Of a stretch of DNA of 64,000 nucleotides, positions 17,657 through 27,583 are shown piece by piece. The notes below the pieces were generated by a model. That model was not told where the DNA came from and did no database searches. It was given only the letters and a program-made list of their open reading frames with translations. The stretch's first letter is position 1. Each line of letters opens with the position of its first letter. Location: assembly GCA_030611265.1 (NCBI GenBank), contig JAUWQD010000002.1, positions 82,621-146,620 of the forward strand, in the 5' to 3' direction. The position numbers and the translations under genes are program-made. Source of the DNA: Methanosarcinaceae archaeon (GTDB taxonomy: Archaea; Halobacteriota; Methanosarcinia; Methanosarcinales; Methanosarcinaceae).

Positions 17657-17752
17657 TCAAGATCCTTCCGGCCCGGTTTCCGTACAGCCCATTGAAAAAG
17701 CAGCAGCCATTACTAACAAAAGTGTCAAGCCTAATGTAAAATATTTATTCAT
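17657..17752 (-). CDS. Very short lipoprotein-like peptide
   Basis: 31 residues from ATG 17752: MNKYFTLGLTLLLVMAAAFS, then MGCTETGPEGS. This is a signal peptide plus lipobox (FSMGC) and almost nothing else, so it is either a tiny lipoprotein or the stump of a truncated one. The longer frame to 17842 starts inside unlikely sequence and has no ribosome binding site. It lies just downstream of the META lipoprotein on the same strand. Confidence 0.45.
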   Translation of the reverse strand: MNKYFTLGLTLLLVMAAAFSMGCTETGPEGS

Positions 17753-17838
17753 GTTAATAATTTTCTCAATATAAATTAAATGAATTGTTCCGGTGCTCTT
17801 CATTCCTAAATTAAAAAAAAATAGTCGAAACAGGTGTT

Positions 17839-18699
17839 TCACTGCTCGACTGCTTTTCCTTTAACAAAAAGCATTCTGTCGCCGTCCTCTCCGATGCCGA
17901 GAACAAGCTGATCATTGTCCATTGAGACAGTTGTAACATTGCTCAATAGGGAAAGATACTGATTATCCAGCGAGTCAGGACCACAGTATGCACGTGTCAT
18001 TGGTCCTGATGCTAATGTAAGATATTTTCCTTCCAGTGTGTAGTCTCCACTTCCAACGTTGCAGTCTGCTTTAATTAAGTATCTCCCATCCGACTTGAAG
18101 ACAAGTGTGTAGTTTTCCGGATCAGAAACTACTGATTGGCTGGCTGGAAGTGTTTCAGTTAATCCTGACCATTGCCATTCGATATCAATGATCTCATCAA
18201 GATATCCGATATTTTCTTCGACAAAAAGCATTCTGTCACCGTTTTCTCCGATGCCGAGAACAAGCTGATCATTGTCCAGTGAAACAGTTATTACATTGCC
18301 CAACAAGGAAAGATACTGATTATCCAGCGAGTCAGGACCACAGTATGCAAGTGTTATTGGTCCCGGTGCCAATGTAAGATCATTTCCTTCCAGTGTGTAG
18401 CTTCCACTTCCAAGGTTGCAGTCAGCTTTTATGGAATATGTGCCTTCCTTAGAGAACAGGAGGGTGTATTTTTCCGGATCAGAAACCACTGATCGGCTGG
18501 CAGGTTCATTTTCAATAAGTCCCGACCACTGCCACTTTACGTCAGTTATGTCATCTATGGAAATAGTTTCAGATTCAATTTCTTCGTTGTTCATATTCTC
18601 TGCATCATCTACATCTTCAGTGCAGCCAGATACCAAAAGGGCGGCTGTGACTAAAGTACATATGAAAAGTAAAGTTAGTATTTTACGTGTATTTAGCAT
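17839..18699 (-). CDS. Lipoprotein with two tandem META/HslJ-like domains
   Basis: 286 residues. Signal peptide with lipobox LLVSGC (Cys 26), an acidic linker, then two near-identical domains: about 50-160 and 170-280. Each runs from DIxWQWSGL through VVSDPExYTL, KADCNxGSG.YTLEG.xLTLA, YCGPDSLDNQYLSLL to QLVLGIGE.GDRMLFV. This fits the META (DUF306/HslJ) fold, usually found in envelope lipoproteins. The two halves are very similar even in DNA, so the duplication is recent. Function unknown; exported and anchored to the cell surface by inference. Confidence 0.85.
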   Translation of the reverse strand: MLNTRKILTLLFICTLVTAALLVSGCTEDVDDAENMNNEEIESETISIDDITDVKWQWSGLIENEPASRSVVSDPEKYTLLFSKEGTYSIKADCNLGSGSYTLEGNDLTLAPGPITLAYCGPDSLDNQYLSLLGNVITVSLDNDQLVLGIGENGDRMLFVEENIGYLDEIIDIEWQWSGLTETLPASQSVVSDPENYTLVFKSDGRYLIKADCNVGSGDYTLEGKYLTLASGPMTRAYCGPDSLDNQYLSLLSNVTTVSMDNDQLVLGIGEDGDRMLFVKGKAVEQ

Positions 18700-18853
18700 A
18701 GGTTTTTACTCCTTGCATCTACTAGGATTTTGTATTATTTAGCCTCTTCTTAAGCTTCGAATTGACTTGAAGTTTATATATATTGTTTTCAAAGTGATGC
18801 CATATGATCTGTTTTAAAAATCGATCTGTCGTTTTTGCGCCCGGTTGGCAGTA

Positions 18854-19112
18854 GCGTACACTTTTTTGGTTCTCTTTAACATTGTGTGGGTAACATCACT
18901 ATTCAGGATATGTTTTCAAACATGGAAATCACATTGCCTGAATTAATGGACAGGATGAACAGGATTGACAGGATATGAGTGGGCTGCCCCATCCTGTAAA
19001 TCCTGTTCATCCCGTCGAATATTTACCCACTCAATGTTGTGGGGATCCACTTTTTTTCTATATGCATAAATGTGGTTGTGCGCCACCCATATAACATGAA
19101 AAAAGTGTACGC
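18854..19112. mobile_element. MITE-like element with 14-bp terminal inverted repeats
   Basis: gcgtacactttttt (18854-18867) and aaaaaagtgtacgc (19099-19112) are perfect inverted repeats 259 bp apart. Inside is a second inverted pair of 26 nt: gacaggatgaacagg... (18949-18974) against ...cctgttcatcccgtc (18991-19016), 24 of 26 matching, with flanking gagtggg/cccactc. No ORF inside. I see no clear target-site duplication, so mobility is a guess; the structure itself is certain. Confidence 0.6.
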
Positions 19113-19682
19113 TCTTTATAGTTTTCGAGTTTTCTCTGAGTTCAAATCTAGTCCTTCACACAAAAAATCGGGGATATAGGTATCTTTAAAAATAGATGCT
19201 CAAAAGTTTAGAATGTTTCGGTAAATCAATTTCGAACCTTTTTATTATCGAATTATATAGCATTTAATTTTTGAACTATAAAAGCAAAAATAAATAATTT
19301 ATAAAAGATGGTTATTCGTGAAACTACTACACCCACTGTGCATAACTCATTCAGTCTTGTCGAGAGTATTGTAAAAAGACGAATGAAAATCTATTAATTT
19401 AACGAGGTTTTGTTTAAAGCATATTCAAATGAATACAGTTGTAGAGATCAGAGCTAATTTCAAACTATAAGGGATGCCGTACTAAACTAATTCCAAATGA
19501 AAAAATGGTTCTGAAAGGTAATTCCACAAAATAATCTTGGAAGAATTACATATATTTTGGATACTTATTTAAACTGTTAATTGTCTTAGACTTGTATAAC
19601 TTGTTTAATATCTATAGAATATTTGCTCCAAAAATAGCAGGTGTAATTATCTTCAGGTTTTTGAAAATATAGGAGAAGATAA
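19113..19682 (+). promoter_or_regulatory. Gene-free region upstream of jetA
   Basis: 570 bp of A/T-rich DNA without a credible gene. Candidate TATA boxes near the operon are acttatttaaactgtt (19562-19577) and the A/T run at 19605-19620. The jetA ribosome binding site GGAGAAG stands 6-12 nt before ATG 19683. Nothing else recognised. Confidence 0.4.
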
Positions 19683-21131
19683 ATGGAATATCATGATGTA
19701 AAGAACCTAAAAGAGAACCACCCCTCTCTAAAGTTGTTAAATGCGGATAATATGCCATTGATAGTAGGTTTTCTTTATAGCAAGTTCAAGGTAAACAATG
19801 TTCCAACGATTTCAAAAGATGAATTGGAATCAAGTCTCTCAAATTATTTGTATTCTATAAGGGATGTAGAAGGAGAAGAAGTATATCCTAAAACACCTTC
19901 CGAGTATCTTGAAGATTGGACTAATGCTAACTACCTGAGAGCATATTATTCTCAAGATGATGAAGCTTTTTTTGATTTGACCCACTATACTGAAAAAACG
20001 CTTGAATGGATAAGGGGCATTCTAGAACAAAGGGGATTTGTGGCAACCGAATCCCGCCTTCTCAAAATAATAAGCACATTAAAAGAAATTGCTTATGAGA
20101 ACACTGAAGATCCTGTCGAAAGATTGGAAGAGTTGAATAAACAAAAGCGTGATATTGAGTTACAGATCGAAAAGATTAATGCAGGCGTTATTGAAAGGTT
20201 AACTGAAACTCAAATAAAAGAACGTTATTTTGAAATTTGTGAGACAATACACAAAATATTATCTGATTTTAGAGTTATAGAACACAATTTTCGTCAGCTT
20301 GATATGGAAATCAGGGAGAAGCAGATAAAAGAAGGTGTTAGAAAAGATGAGGTATTGCATGATATCTTTTCTACTAAAGACCAGCTACACAATACAGATC
20401 AAGGTAGGAGTCTCGATGCGTTTTGGGGGCTGCTGCTATCTCAAAAACAACAGGATGAACTGGACAAGCTAATTGAGATGACTCTATCTCTTGAAGAAGT
20501 ACAAAACGTTAAAAAAGACGACGATATCCTTGAAGAAATGAAAATACGTCTCATTAATGCTGGTGAACGAGTCAATCAAATTAATTACTCACTCGCTGAG
20601 CAACTAAGGAAATTCCTCGATGAGAGGACGTATCTGGAAAACAAGAGAGTAATGGAGATCATCAAAGATATAAAGTCAACTGCAGTTGAAATAAAATATG
20701 ATTATCCATCTAATAATGATTTTCTTACTATTGAAGGTAAACCTTCGATTGAAATGGTAATGGACAGACCTTTATGGAATGGTTCATCGACAACAAAATT
20801 ACGTAAACAGAATATGGAATATGGTTCTTCTGAGGACGTAGATACTTCAGTTCTATATGACCAATTCAACATAGATCCAAAGGAACTCAAAGGCAAGATC
20901 GAAGAATTCTTAAAAACAGATTCACAGGTCTCATTAAATTTGGTCACTGATAAATATCCTATCAGCAGAGGTCTTGTTGAACTTTTGACGTACATGGACA
21001 TTGCATCTAAGAGTAAAAAAGCCATTATAAACGAAGATGTGTCTGAATACATGGACATCTCTAATTTATTTAGTGGAAAGAAATTTAAGATTCAGATACC
21101 TCAAGTTATTTTTTGTAGGGATGAAAGATGA
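19683..21131 (+). CDS. jetA: Wadjet subunit JetA (DUF3375)
   Basis: 482 residues. In type I Wadjet, JetA is the kleisin-like subunit that closes the SMC ring of JetC; the complex extrudes DNA loops and cleaves small circular plasmids. The N-terminus (LKENHPSLKLLNADNMPLIV, YLEDWTNANYLRAYYSQDDE, FDLTHYTEKTLEWI) is the DUF3375 signature, followed by a long helical/coiled-coil middle (about 145-330) and a winged-helix-like end with ISRGLVELLTYMDIA. The ATGA overlap with jetB at 21128 shows a translationally coupled operon. Confidence 0.95.
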   Translation: MEYHDVKNLKENHPSLKLLNADNMPLIVGFLYSKFKVNNVPTISKDELESSLSNYLYSIRDVEGEEVYPKTPSEYLEDWTNANYLRAYYSQDDEAFFDLTHYTEKTLEWIRGILEQRGFVATESRLLKIISTLKEIAYENTEDPVERLEELNKQKRDIELQIEKINAGVIERLTETQIKERYFEICETIHKILSDFRVIEHNFRQLDMEIREKQIKEGVRKDEVLHDIFSTKDQLHNTDQGRSLDAFWGLLLSQKQQDELDKLIEMTLSLEEVQNVKKDDDILEEMKIRLINAGERVNQINYSLAEQLRKFLDERTYLENKRVMEIIKDIKSTAVEIKYDYPSNNDFLTIEGKPSIEMVMDRPLWNGSSTTKLRKQNMEYGSSEDVDTSVLYDQFNIDPKELKGKIEEFLKTDSQVSLNLVTDKYPISRGLVELLTYMDIASKSKKAIINEDVSEYMDISNLFSGKKFKIQIPQVIFCRDER

Positions 21132-21709
21132 TAGACGATAATGATATCCTTCCGTATGCCGCAGCAGTGATCAAACTACTTAAAGGCAATATTTTCAAAA
21201 ATGATACTGATATATGGAATTATCTTATTCAATACCAACCAGCGATTACTGAATACTTTTCGAGGATTGGGATTGATCTGTTTGTCAATGAGAACGATGG
21301 TTATGCATTTCTTAAACAGAAAGAATTTGATGAGTCCTCTAATATCTCATTACCCCCACTTGTCGAAAAAAGGGCATTGAGCTATTCAGTTACATTGCTT
21401 TGTGTTCTTCTTGTAGAAAAACTGATTGAACATGATGCAAAAGGTGGTGATTCTCCTTATCTGGTTATGGATAGAAAGGAGATCCACAATTCAATGAAGC
21501 TTTTTCGGCCAGACATTTCTAATGAAAAAAAGACTATCAAGGACATTGACGCAAATATAAATACTCTAAAAGGATACGGATTTTTAAGGCAATTGAGGAA
21601 AGATGAAAATAAATTTGAGGTAAGGAAAATACTTCGTGCAAAGATCTCAGCTGAGACTATTCAGGATATTAAGAAAAAGGTGATAGAGTATGCAGAACTC
21701 GTTGATTGA
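21128..21709 (+). CDS. jetB: Wadjet subunit JetB (DUF4194)
   Basis: 193 residues, KITE-like winged-helix subunit of the Wadjet SMC complex (DUF4194). Features: a helical N-terminal domain (DILPYAAAVIKLLKGNIFK), VEKRALSYSVTLLCVLLVEKL, and a C-terminal winged helix (DIDANINTLKGYGFLRQL). It overlaps jetA by 4 nt and jetC by 20 nt. Its order between the kleisin and the ATPase is that of every type I system. Confidence 0.93.
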   Translation: MIDDNDILPYAAAVIKLLKGNIFKNDTDIWNYLIQYQPAITEYFSRIGIDLFVNENDGYAFLKQKEFDESSNISLPPLVEKRALSYSVTLLCVLLVEKLIEHDAKGGDSPYLVMDRKEIHNSMKLFRPDISNEKKTIKDIDANINTLKGYGFLRQLRKDENKFEVRKILRAKISAETIQDIKKKVIEYAELVD

Positions 21710-24700
21710 TTTTTCTGATGATGAATTCCAGAAAGGCTTCCGTTTGCATCGGTTGGAAGTCTTTAATTGGGGTACTTTCGATAAGAATGTATGGAAGATT
21801 GAACCTTCCGGGTACAATTCGTTATTAACCGGAGACATAGGATCTGGGAAATCAACGCTTGTTGATGCTATAACCACGCTTTTAGTTCCACCAAATAATA
21901 TTACTTATAATAAGGCAGCTGGTGCTGAAAAAAGGGAACGTTCACTTCGATCATACGTACTTGGTGAACATAAAAGTGAGAGAGATGAATATAATAATTC
22001 AAAACCGGTTTACCTGCGAGATGAAAAGGATTTTTCTGTGATACTAAGCTATTTTCATAACAGTGGATTTGACAAGGGTATGACATTGGCTCAGGTGTTT
22101 TGGGTAAACAATGGAAAAGTAAACAAATTCTTTGTAACTTCCAAGGAGAATCTGAATATCCACGATCATTTTTCACTTAAAGATGTTGAAACTGATATTA
22201 CAACCATGAAAAAACGTATAAGAGCTCTTCACGATACGTTTGTCTTTGATACTTTCAAAGATTATAGTAATTCATTCCGACCATTTTTTGGAATTAAGTC
22301 TGATAAAGTGCTTGAACTATTCTTCCAGACCGTTTCAATGAAAAACATTGATAAGTTAACGGTTTTTATGAGAACTCATATGCTGGAAGATATCGATTTT
22401 AAAAGTGATATCCAAGCAATGGTTCAGAACTATGACAATCTTACTAAAGCTTATGAATTTGTTCAGAAAGCTAAAGCTCAATTGGATATGCTGAATCCAA
22501 TGGTGGACAATATCTCAAATTATGAAGATCTATTAAAGGAAATAAATGTATTACAAGATTGTCTGGATTTTTTGCCTTTCTTTTTTACGGAGATAAAGTA
22601 TGAGCTTCTTGTTGAGGATATTGGGATATCTAAGGAGAATTTTTCCAGTTTAAATGAGCGGATAGAAGAGAAAATAACAATATTGGAGCAGTTAAGAGAT
22701 AGGGAAAGAAGCATATACATATCAATAAGGGAAAATAAAGAAGGTCAAAGAATCCAAGAGCTGGAAAATGAGATTAAAAGTCTCGAAGAAACAAAAGAGG
22801 TAAAGTTCCAGAAACAACAAAAATATTCAGAGATATGTACTTCTCTTGATATCAGAATTGCAGATGATGAACAAAGCTTTGCAAATTCTATTAAGGTCGC
22901 GGAGAATTTATTAAAGAACGTCAAAGAAGAACTAGAGATACGGATGGATGAAGTGGGTAGGATGTTCTCTTCCAAAGAAAGACTGGAAAATGAATACAAT
23001 GACTGCAAATCTGAATTTGAATCATTGAACCAGAGGAAAACAAAAATACCTTCCAGTAGCCTGAAAATCCGTCAGTCTATTCTTGAGAATTGTTCTCTTA
23101 AAGGGGTAGAACTGCCATTTATAGGTGAACATATAAAGGTCAAATCCACGGAAACAGAATGGGAAGGAGCATTAGAAAGACTTCTTCACAACTTTGGATT
23201 AAGTCTCCTTGTTCCAGAAGAACACTATAGGACTGTAAGTAGTTATGTCAATCAGACTGACCTTAAGGGACGGCTTGTTTATTTTAGAGTACCCAATATC
23301 TTAAATTCATCATCGATAAATGAATCTCATGGCAGTTCCGTTGCCAGTAAGCTGGAAATGAAAGCTGATTCTAAATTCCATGACTGGATTAACAATGAAC
23401 TGACCACCAAATTCGATCTTATGTGTTGTGAGACTATTGAGCAGTTTCAGACTGAAAAGAGGTCCATCACTAAAAAAGGACAGATAAAGGGAAGTGGGGG
23501 ACGCCACGAAAAAGATGATCGAAAGAAGCTTTTTGACAAGCGGGAATTTGTACTTGGTTGGGATAACAAAGAGAAGATCGAGCTTATCAGCAAACAAATG
23601 GAACTTTTGCATCAGCAAATACAGGAGTGTGTAAAAGAGAAGAGCCGGTTTAAAAAAAAAGGTGAAGGCTTAGATGAACAAAAAGAAAATCTGCGTGATC
23701 TTTTGAAGATTAAAGATTTTAGTGAAATATTTTGGGAAATATTTGTCACAAAAATACAATTATTAAGACAAGAGATTGAAGAACTCGAACGGACCTCTGA
23801 TCAACTAAAAATACTGAACAATCAATTATCTTCAACGAAAGAGCAAATAGCAGAGGAAGAATATGAAAAAACTAATGTTGAAAAGAACGCGACACTTGTA
23901 AATGCCAAGATCGAAAAACACGAAGCGGACTCTAAAAAATGCAAAGAAAAACTAGTTGTTAATCCTTTCAAAGAAAAAGAAGAAAAACCAGATATTTCTA
24001 GTTATTTGAGAACAGATACTTTTTGTATCACATCAATTGATCAGGAACAACAAACTGTACGTGAGAACATTGATCAGAAAAAAGCAAACAGATCTGATCG
24101 AAGTGTAAGATTAAGCCGTAGTATTGTTGGACAAATGACCCAGTATGTGGATAAATATCCTGTTGAGACGACTGATTTAATTGCAGTTATTGAATCGATC
24201 TCAGAATTTGTCGATATTTTCAGTAAATTAAAAAATGAGAATCTACCCAAATATGAAACGAATTTCAAGAAAGAATTGCGTGAGCATACAATTCAATCAA
24301 TTGCTACTTTTAGCTCGAAATTAGATTATGAGGCCACGAGCATTGAGAAGAATATTGCGACGATTAATAAATTCCTGCGTGATCTTGACTACAATCCAGG
24401 TACATTCATTGAACTAAGGTCTGATAAAGCACCTGAAATTAATATCAAACAATTTAAAGCTGAGTTAAAAGATTGTCTTTCAGAAACCCTTGGTAATGAA
24501 GATATCTATAATGAGGAAAGATTCCATAAGGTAAAACGACTATTGGATCAGTTCAAAGGTAAAGATACTGTAGAGCGCAATTGGACAAATACGGTTACTG
24601 ATGTCAGGAATTGGTTAATATTTTCTGCAGCTGAGATATCTTCCGAAGACGGTAGTGAGATAGAGTTCTATAGTGATTCTTCTGGAAAATCGGGTGGACA

Positions 24701-25043
24701 AAAAGAAAAGCTTGCATATACAATTCTGGCATCTGCGCTTGCATACCGATTCGGTCCTGCAGGTGATAAGCCTGTGTCTAATTCTTTCCGATTCGTAATA
24801 ATCGATGAAGCCTTTAGTCGTAGTTCTGATGAAAGTGCTCGATATGGCCTCGATTTATTCAAAAAATTGAACTTACAGCTTTTAGTAGTAACTCCGTTGC
24901 AGAAGATCAATGTAGTTGAAGGCTACATTAACTTTGTTCACTTGTCATCGAATGACAATGGAAGCCATTCAAAGATTAGAAATGTCACTATTCAAGAATA
25001 CAAAGAAGAAAAGATGAGCCAACAGGTCGGGGCGATGATATGA
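21690..25043 (+). CDS. jetC: Wadjet SMC-like ATPase JetC
   Basis: 1117 residues, MukB/SbcC-like. Walker A GDIGSGKST at residues 48-56, after LEVFNWGTFDKNVW. Two long coiled-coil arms (about 330-460 and 640-780) flank a hinge-like domain (about 480-630). The ABC signature region is GKSGGQKEKLAY near residue 998, and Walker B is FVIIDEAFSRSS near 1035. It powers loop extrusion on invading plasmids. Start ATG 21690 is preceded by AAGGTGAT. It ends in an ATGA overlap with jetD. All key ATPase motifs look intact. Confidence 0.96.
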   Translation: MQNSLIDFSDDEFQKGFRLHRLEVFNWGTFDKNVWKIEPSGYNSLLTGDIGSGKSTLVDAITTLLVPPNNITYNKAAGAEKRERSLRSYVLGEHKSERDEYNNSKPVYLRDEKDFSVILSYFHNSGFDKGMTLAQVFWVNNGKVNKFFVTSKENLNIHDHFSLKDVETDITTMKKRIRALHDTFVFDTFKDYSNSFRPFFGIKSDKVLELFFQTVSMKNIDKLTVFMRTHMLEDIDFKSDIQAMVQNYDNLTKAYEFVQKAKAQLDMLNPMVDNISNYEDLLKEINVLQDCLDFLPFFFTEIKYELLVEDIGISKENFSSLNERIEEKITILEQLRDRERSIYISIRENKEGQRIQELENEIKSLEETKEVKFQKQQKYSEICTSLDIRIADDEQSFANSIKVAENLLKNVKEELEIRMDEVGRMFSSKERLENEYNDCKSEFESLNQRKTKIPSSSLKIRQSILENCSLKGVELPFIGEHIKVKSTETEWEGALERLLHNFGLSLLVPEEHYRTVSSYVNQTDLKGRLVYFRVPNILNSSSINESHGSSVASKLEMKADSKFHDWINNELTTKFDLMCCETIEQFQTEKRSITKKGQIKGSGGRHEKDDRKKLFDKREFVLGWDNKEKIELISKQMELLHQQIQECVKEKSRFKKKGEGLDEQKENLRDLLKIKDFSEIFWEIFVTKIQLLRQEIEELERTSDQLKILNNQLSSTKEQIAEEEYEKTNVEKNATLVNAKIEKHEADSKKCKEKLVVNPFKEKEEKPDISSYLRTDTFCITSIDQEQQTVRENIDQKKANRSDRSVRLSRSIVGQMTQYVDKYPVETTDLIAVIESISEFVDIFSKLKNENLPKYETNFKKELREHTIQSIATFSSKLDYEATSIEKNIATINKFLRDLDYNPGTFIELRSDKAPEINIKQFKAELKDCLSETLGNEDIYNEERFHKVKRLLDQFKGKDTVERNWTNTVTDVRNWLIFSAAEISSEDGSEIEFYSDSSGKSGGQKEKLAYTILASALAYRFGPAGDKPVSNSFRFVIIDEAFSRSSDESARYGLDLFKKLNLQLLVVTPLQKINVVEGYINFVHLSSNDNGSHSKIRNVTIQEYKEEKMSQQVGAMI

Positions 25044-26221
25044 TCCAACCAGAAGAGATCAAAAAGAAGGCTTTGCGCTGGTATTTAAAAATTTTGAGTT
25101 CTTCGGTTCAGGATATCTCTTTTTTCCCTAAAGAAATACAATTCCGAAAAATAAAGGCAAATGAAACGCTTGAGAACTTTTCACAAATTAATGAAAATAT
25201 CAGTAAACTGAGAAGTGGATCTAAAGAAGAGATTGGTTACGGTTACTCAATAGAGTTTACCCTTAAGAATGATAGGAAAATTGGTAAACAGCTTTTTCCA
25301 ACTAGAATCTACTTTGAAACCCTTGATGATTATCTCAAGTTCCTACATAAAGAAAAAGAATATCATAGTGTCATGCAGGCAACACAGCAAATTATCGATC
25401 AGATCCCTCAGCTGAAAACATGGATTGTAGCTAATCCCCAAAAAGTACTTGATAATCTTGATAAATGGGATGATCTGATAAAAGTATGCAACTATTTCAT
25501 TGAACACCCAAAGCCAAATATCTTTATTCGGGAACTACCTTTAGATATTTCTACAAAGTTTGTAGAGAGGAATAAAAATATTCTTAGAAATCTCCTTGAT
25601 ATACTCGTAGAAGAACACATTAACAGTAGTGAGTCCGAGTTCGAAAAACGTTTTAATTTGAAATACAATGAACCCCTTATCCGTTTACGGATTCTTGATG
25701 ATGAGATTGCAGAAAATATGTTTAGTGGGGTTAATGATCTTAGCATCCCTCAAAGCCAATTCGATAATTTAAATATCCCATGTGAAAAAGTGTTTATTCT
25801 TGAGAACAAGACGACTTATTCCAATATATTCAATTTTCTCACTCTTCCTTCTCTTACAAAATCAATTTCGATATTTGGTCAGGGTTTTGCTATCAATCAA
25901 CTAAAAAATGCAAAATGGTTGTCAGACAAACAGATTATTTACTGGGGTGATATTGATGCTCATGGTTTCCAGATTTTGTCTCAACTAAGAGGATATTTTT
26001 CTCAGACAAGATCCTGTATGATGGATCTTCACACTTTCACACAGTTCAGAGATTTGGCTATTACTGGACCGGATACAATTATGACAGATCTTGAGAATTT
26101 AACTGATGGTGAACGGGAGTTGTTTGAACTTTTGGTAGGTTTGAAAAAGAGTAATCGTTTGGAGCAGGAAAAGATTCCGCATGTTTATGCTGTAGGGAGT
26201 ATATATGAAATTGTAAACTGA
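25040..26221 (+). CDS. jetD: Wadjet nuclease JetD (DUF3322/DUF2220, Toprim-like)
   Basis: 393 residues. JetD cuts the trapped circular DNA. The N-terminal arm (DUF3322-like) is followed by a C-terminal Toprim-like domain: an acidic residue in VFILENKTTYSNIF (about 255) and the DxD motif in IYWGDIDAHGFQILSQLR (about 300), as in topoisomerase VI-related nucleases. It is the last gene of the operon; the intact catalytic motif suggests a working system. Confidence 0.95.
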   Translation: MIQPEEIKKKALRWYLKILSSSVQDISFFPKEIQFRKIKANETLENFSQINENISKLRSGSKEEIGYGYSIEFTLKNDRKIGKQLFPTRIYFETLDDYLKFLHKEKEYHSVMQATQQIIDQIPQLKTWIVANPQKVLDNLDKWDDLIKVCNYFIEHPKPNIFIRELPLDISTKFVERNKNILRNLLDILVEEHINSSESEFEKRFNLKYNEPLIRLRILDDEIAENMFSGVNDLSIPQSQFDNLNIPCEKVFILENKTTYSNIFNFLTLPSLTKSISIFGQGFAINQLKNAKWLSDKQIIYWGDIDAHGFQILSQLRGYFSQTRSCMMDLHTFTQFRDLAITGPDTIMTDLENLTDGERELFELLVGLKKSNRLEQEKIPHVYAVGSIYEIVN

Positions 26222-26365
26222 GTGATTTGTATTCATCTCTATAAGTATCAATAATTTGAGTCCTATCTTGAAGTTGCAGAAGTTTATAAGAGGAGTTGTT
26301 TGACCTGCTCGAAGAAACACACTTTTACTTGAAGAATAACTTGGTGCAGTGTTCTCCAGATGGTA

Positions 26366-26671
26366 TCAAGGATACTTCATATTCTTCTGTCTCTTCACAG
26401 CATCCAATTGCATTATTTTATCCATGATTTCCTGCTTGTTGATGAAGACTTGAGCCTGCCCTACATCCAAGGGCTGGTCATCAATATCGTTAACCTCCTT
26501 TCCAATTAGAATAACACTATCCGCATGAATATGCCTGCGTTTCATATGTCCAATATCCCCTTCATACTTGTACTCAAGATGATCCGCATACTGCAAAATT
26601 GTCATATTCAGAGATTTGAAATATTCAGTTCCCTGCTTGATCTCACCTGTATTGTAGTCTAGAAATGCCAC
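26366..26671 (-). CDS. Unrecognised small protein, possibly 5'-truncated
   Basis: 101 residues from GTG 26671 (VAFLDYNTGEIKQGTEYF...). There is no convincing ribosome binding site. The same frame stays open upstream to a stop near 26775 and reads like protein (CPYGRLVVYGQGSYSKYNYK), yet it contains no ATG, GTG or TTG. The gene may therefore have lost its start or be a remnant. Family not recognised. It lies between the Wadjet operon and a toxin-antitoxin pair. Confidence 0.4.
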   Translation of the reverse strand: MAFLDYNTGEIKQGTEYFKSLNMTILQYADHLEYKYEGDIGHMKRRHIHADSVILIGKEVNDIDDQPLDVGQAQVFINKQEIMDKIMQLDAVKRQKNMKYP

Positions 26672-26866
26672 TCTTTTAATTTTATAGTTATACTTTGAAT
26701 ACGAACCTTGTCCATATACAACAAGTCGGCCATATGGGCAACTTTGTAATTTATAACATATTGGAATAAATAATATTTAAAAATCATAAATCGTATTTGA
26801 TAAATATACGACATCATAGGATTGACGTGACACTCGTGAATCTTCGAGTATCTTCATGACTCCCAC

Positions 26867-27583
26867 TCATTCAATCTTTGATAACACACATTCATTTAGC
26901 CATGATGGGATGGAATCTTCATTTGATAATATCAATGATTTATCCGGCTTTATTTCAGCGATTAACTGCATTTGTTCTGAATTATCAAAAATGTATGCTC
27001 TTCTACAATGTTGTAAAGCAGCGAATAAATTATCGTGTGACTGTGAGTATCGACTGCGGATTTTGTCATGGGGAACATCATGTTCTCCCCTTGATACTCT
27101 TTCTTCCACACGATCACAATTAATGTCAGAATCTATTGTGCTTACAAAATATAAATACACTAACCATTCGTTGTTTTTTGCAGTTTCGAGAAAATCTACT
27201 CTTGATTTATGTGCAAGAACAGTTTCATATGAAAATAATGTTTCATCTGATTTTATGAAAGAATGTCTTAGAAAATCAGCTAACATTGAACCCATGTACG
27301 GACTTTTGTTTATTATGTTAAAACAATTGTCTTCGATTTTGAGATCTTTTATGTCAATGTTGCAATTTTGGAAAAATGGAGACTGAGATATGAAGCCTCG
27401 AAAATCGTTTTCATCAATTTTTAATCCAAAGTTATCGAAACAAAGCACATCAATTGAATTAAGATAATCAGGATTTATGTGACGATTAGGATTAATCAAT
27501 TTATCGCCTTGTTTAATAAACTGACTAACCAGCGTTGTTTTGCCTGACCCATTTGGTCCTGCAAATACTCTCATACGTTTCAT
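26867..27583 (-). CDS. P-loop toxin of the zeta-toxin type
   Basis: 238 residues. The N-terminus MRVFAGPNGSGKTTLVSQFI is a Walker A motif at the extreme start, as in zeta-toxin-like kinases, followed by INPDYLNS, SYETVLAHKSRVDFLETAK and an Arg-rich lid-like segment (RVEERVSRGEHDVPHDKIRSRY). Zeta-type enzymes phosphorylate UDP-sugars or other small molecules. The ATGA overlap with the small gene upstream makes a toxin-antitoxin pair likely. Chemical substrate in an archaeon unknown. Confidence 0.8.
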   Translation of the reverse strand: MKRMRVFAGPNGSGKTTLVSQFIKQGDKLINPNRHINPDYLNSIDVLCFDNFGLKIDENDFRGFISQSPFFQNCNIDIKDLKIEDNCFNIINKSPYMGSMLADFLRHSFIKSDETLFSYETVLAHKSRVDFLETAKNNEWLVYLYFVSTIDSDINCDRVEERVSRGEHDVPHDKIRSRYSQSHDNLFAALQHCRRAYIFDNSEQMQLIAEIKPDKSLILSNEDSIPSWLNECVLSKIE

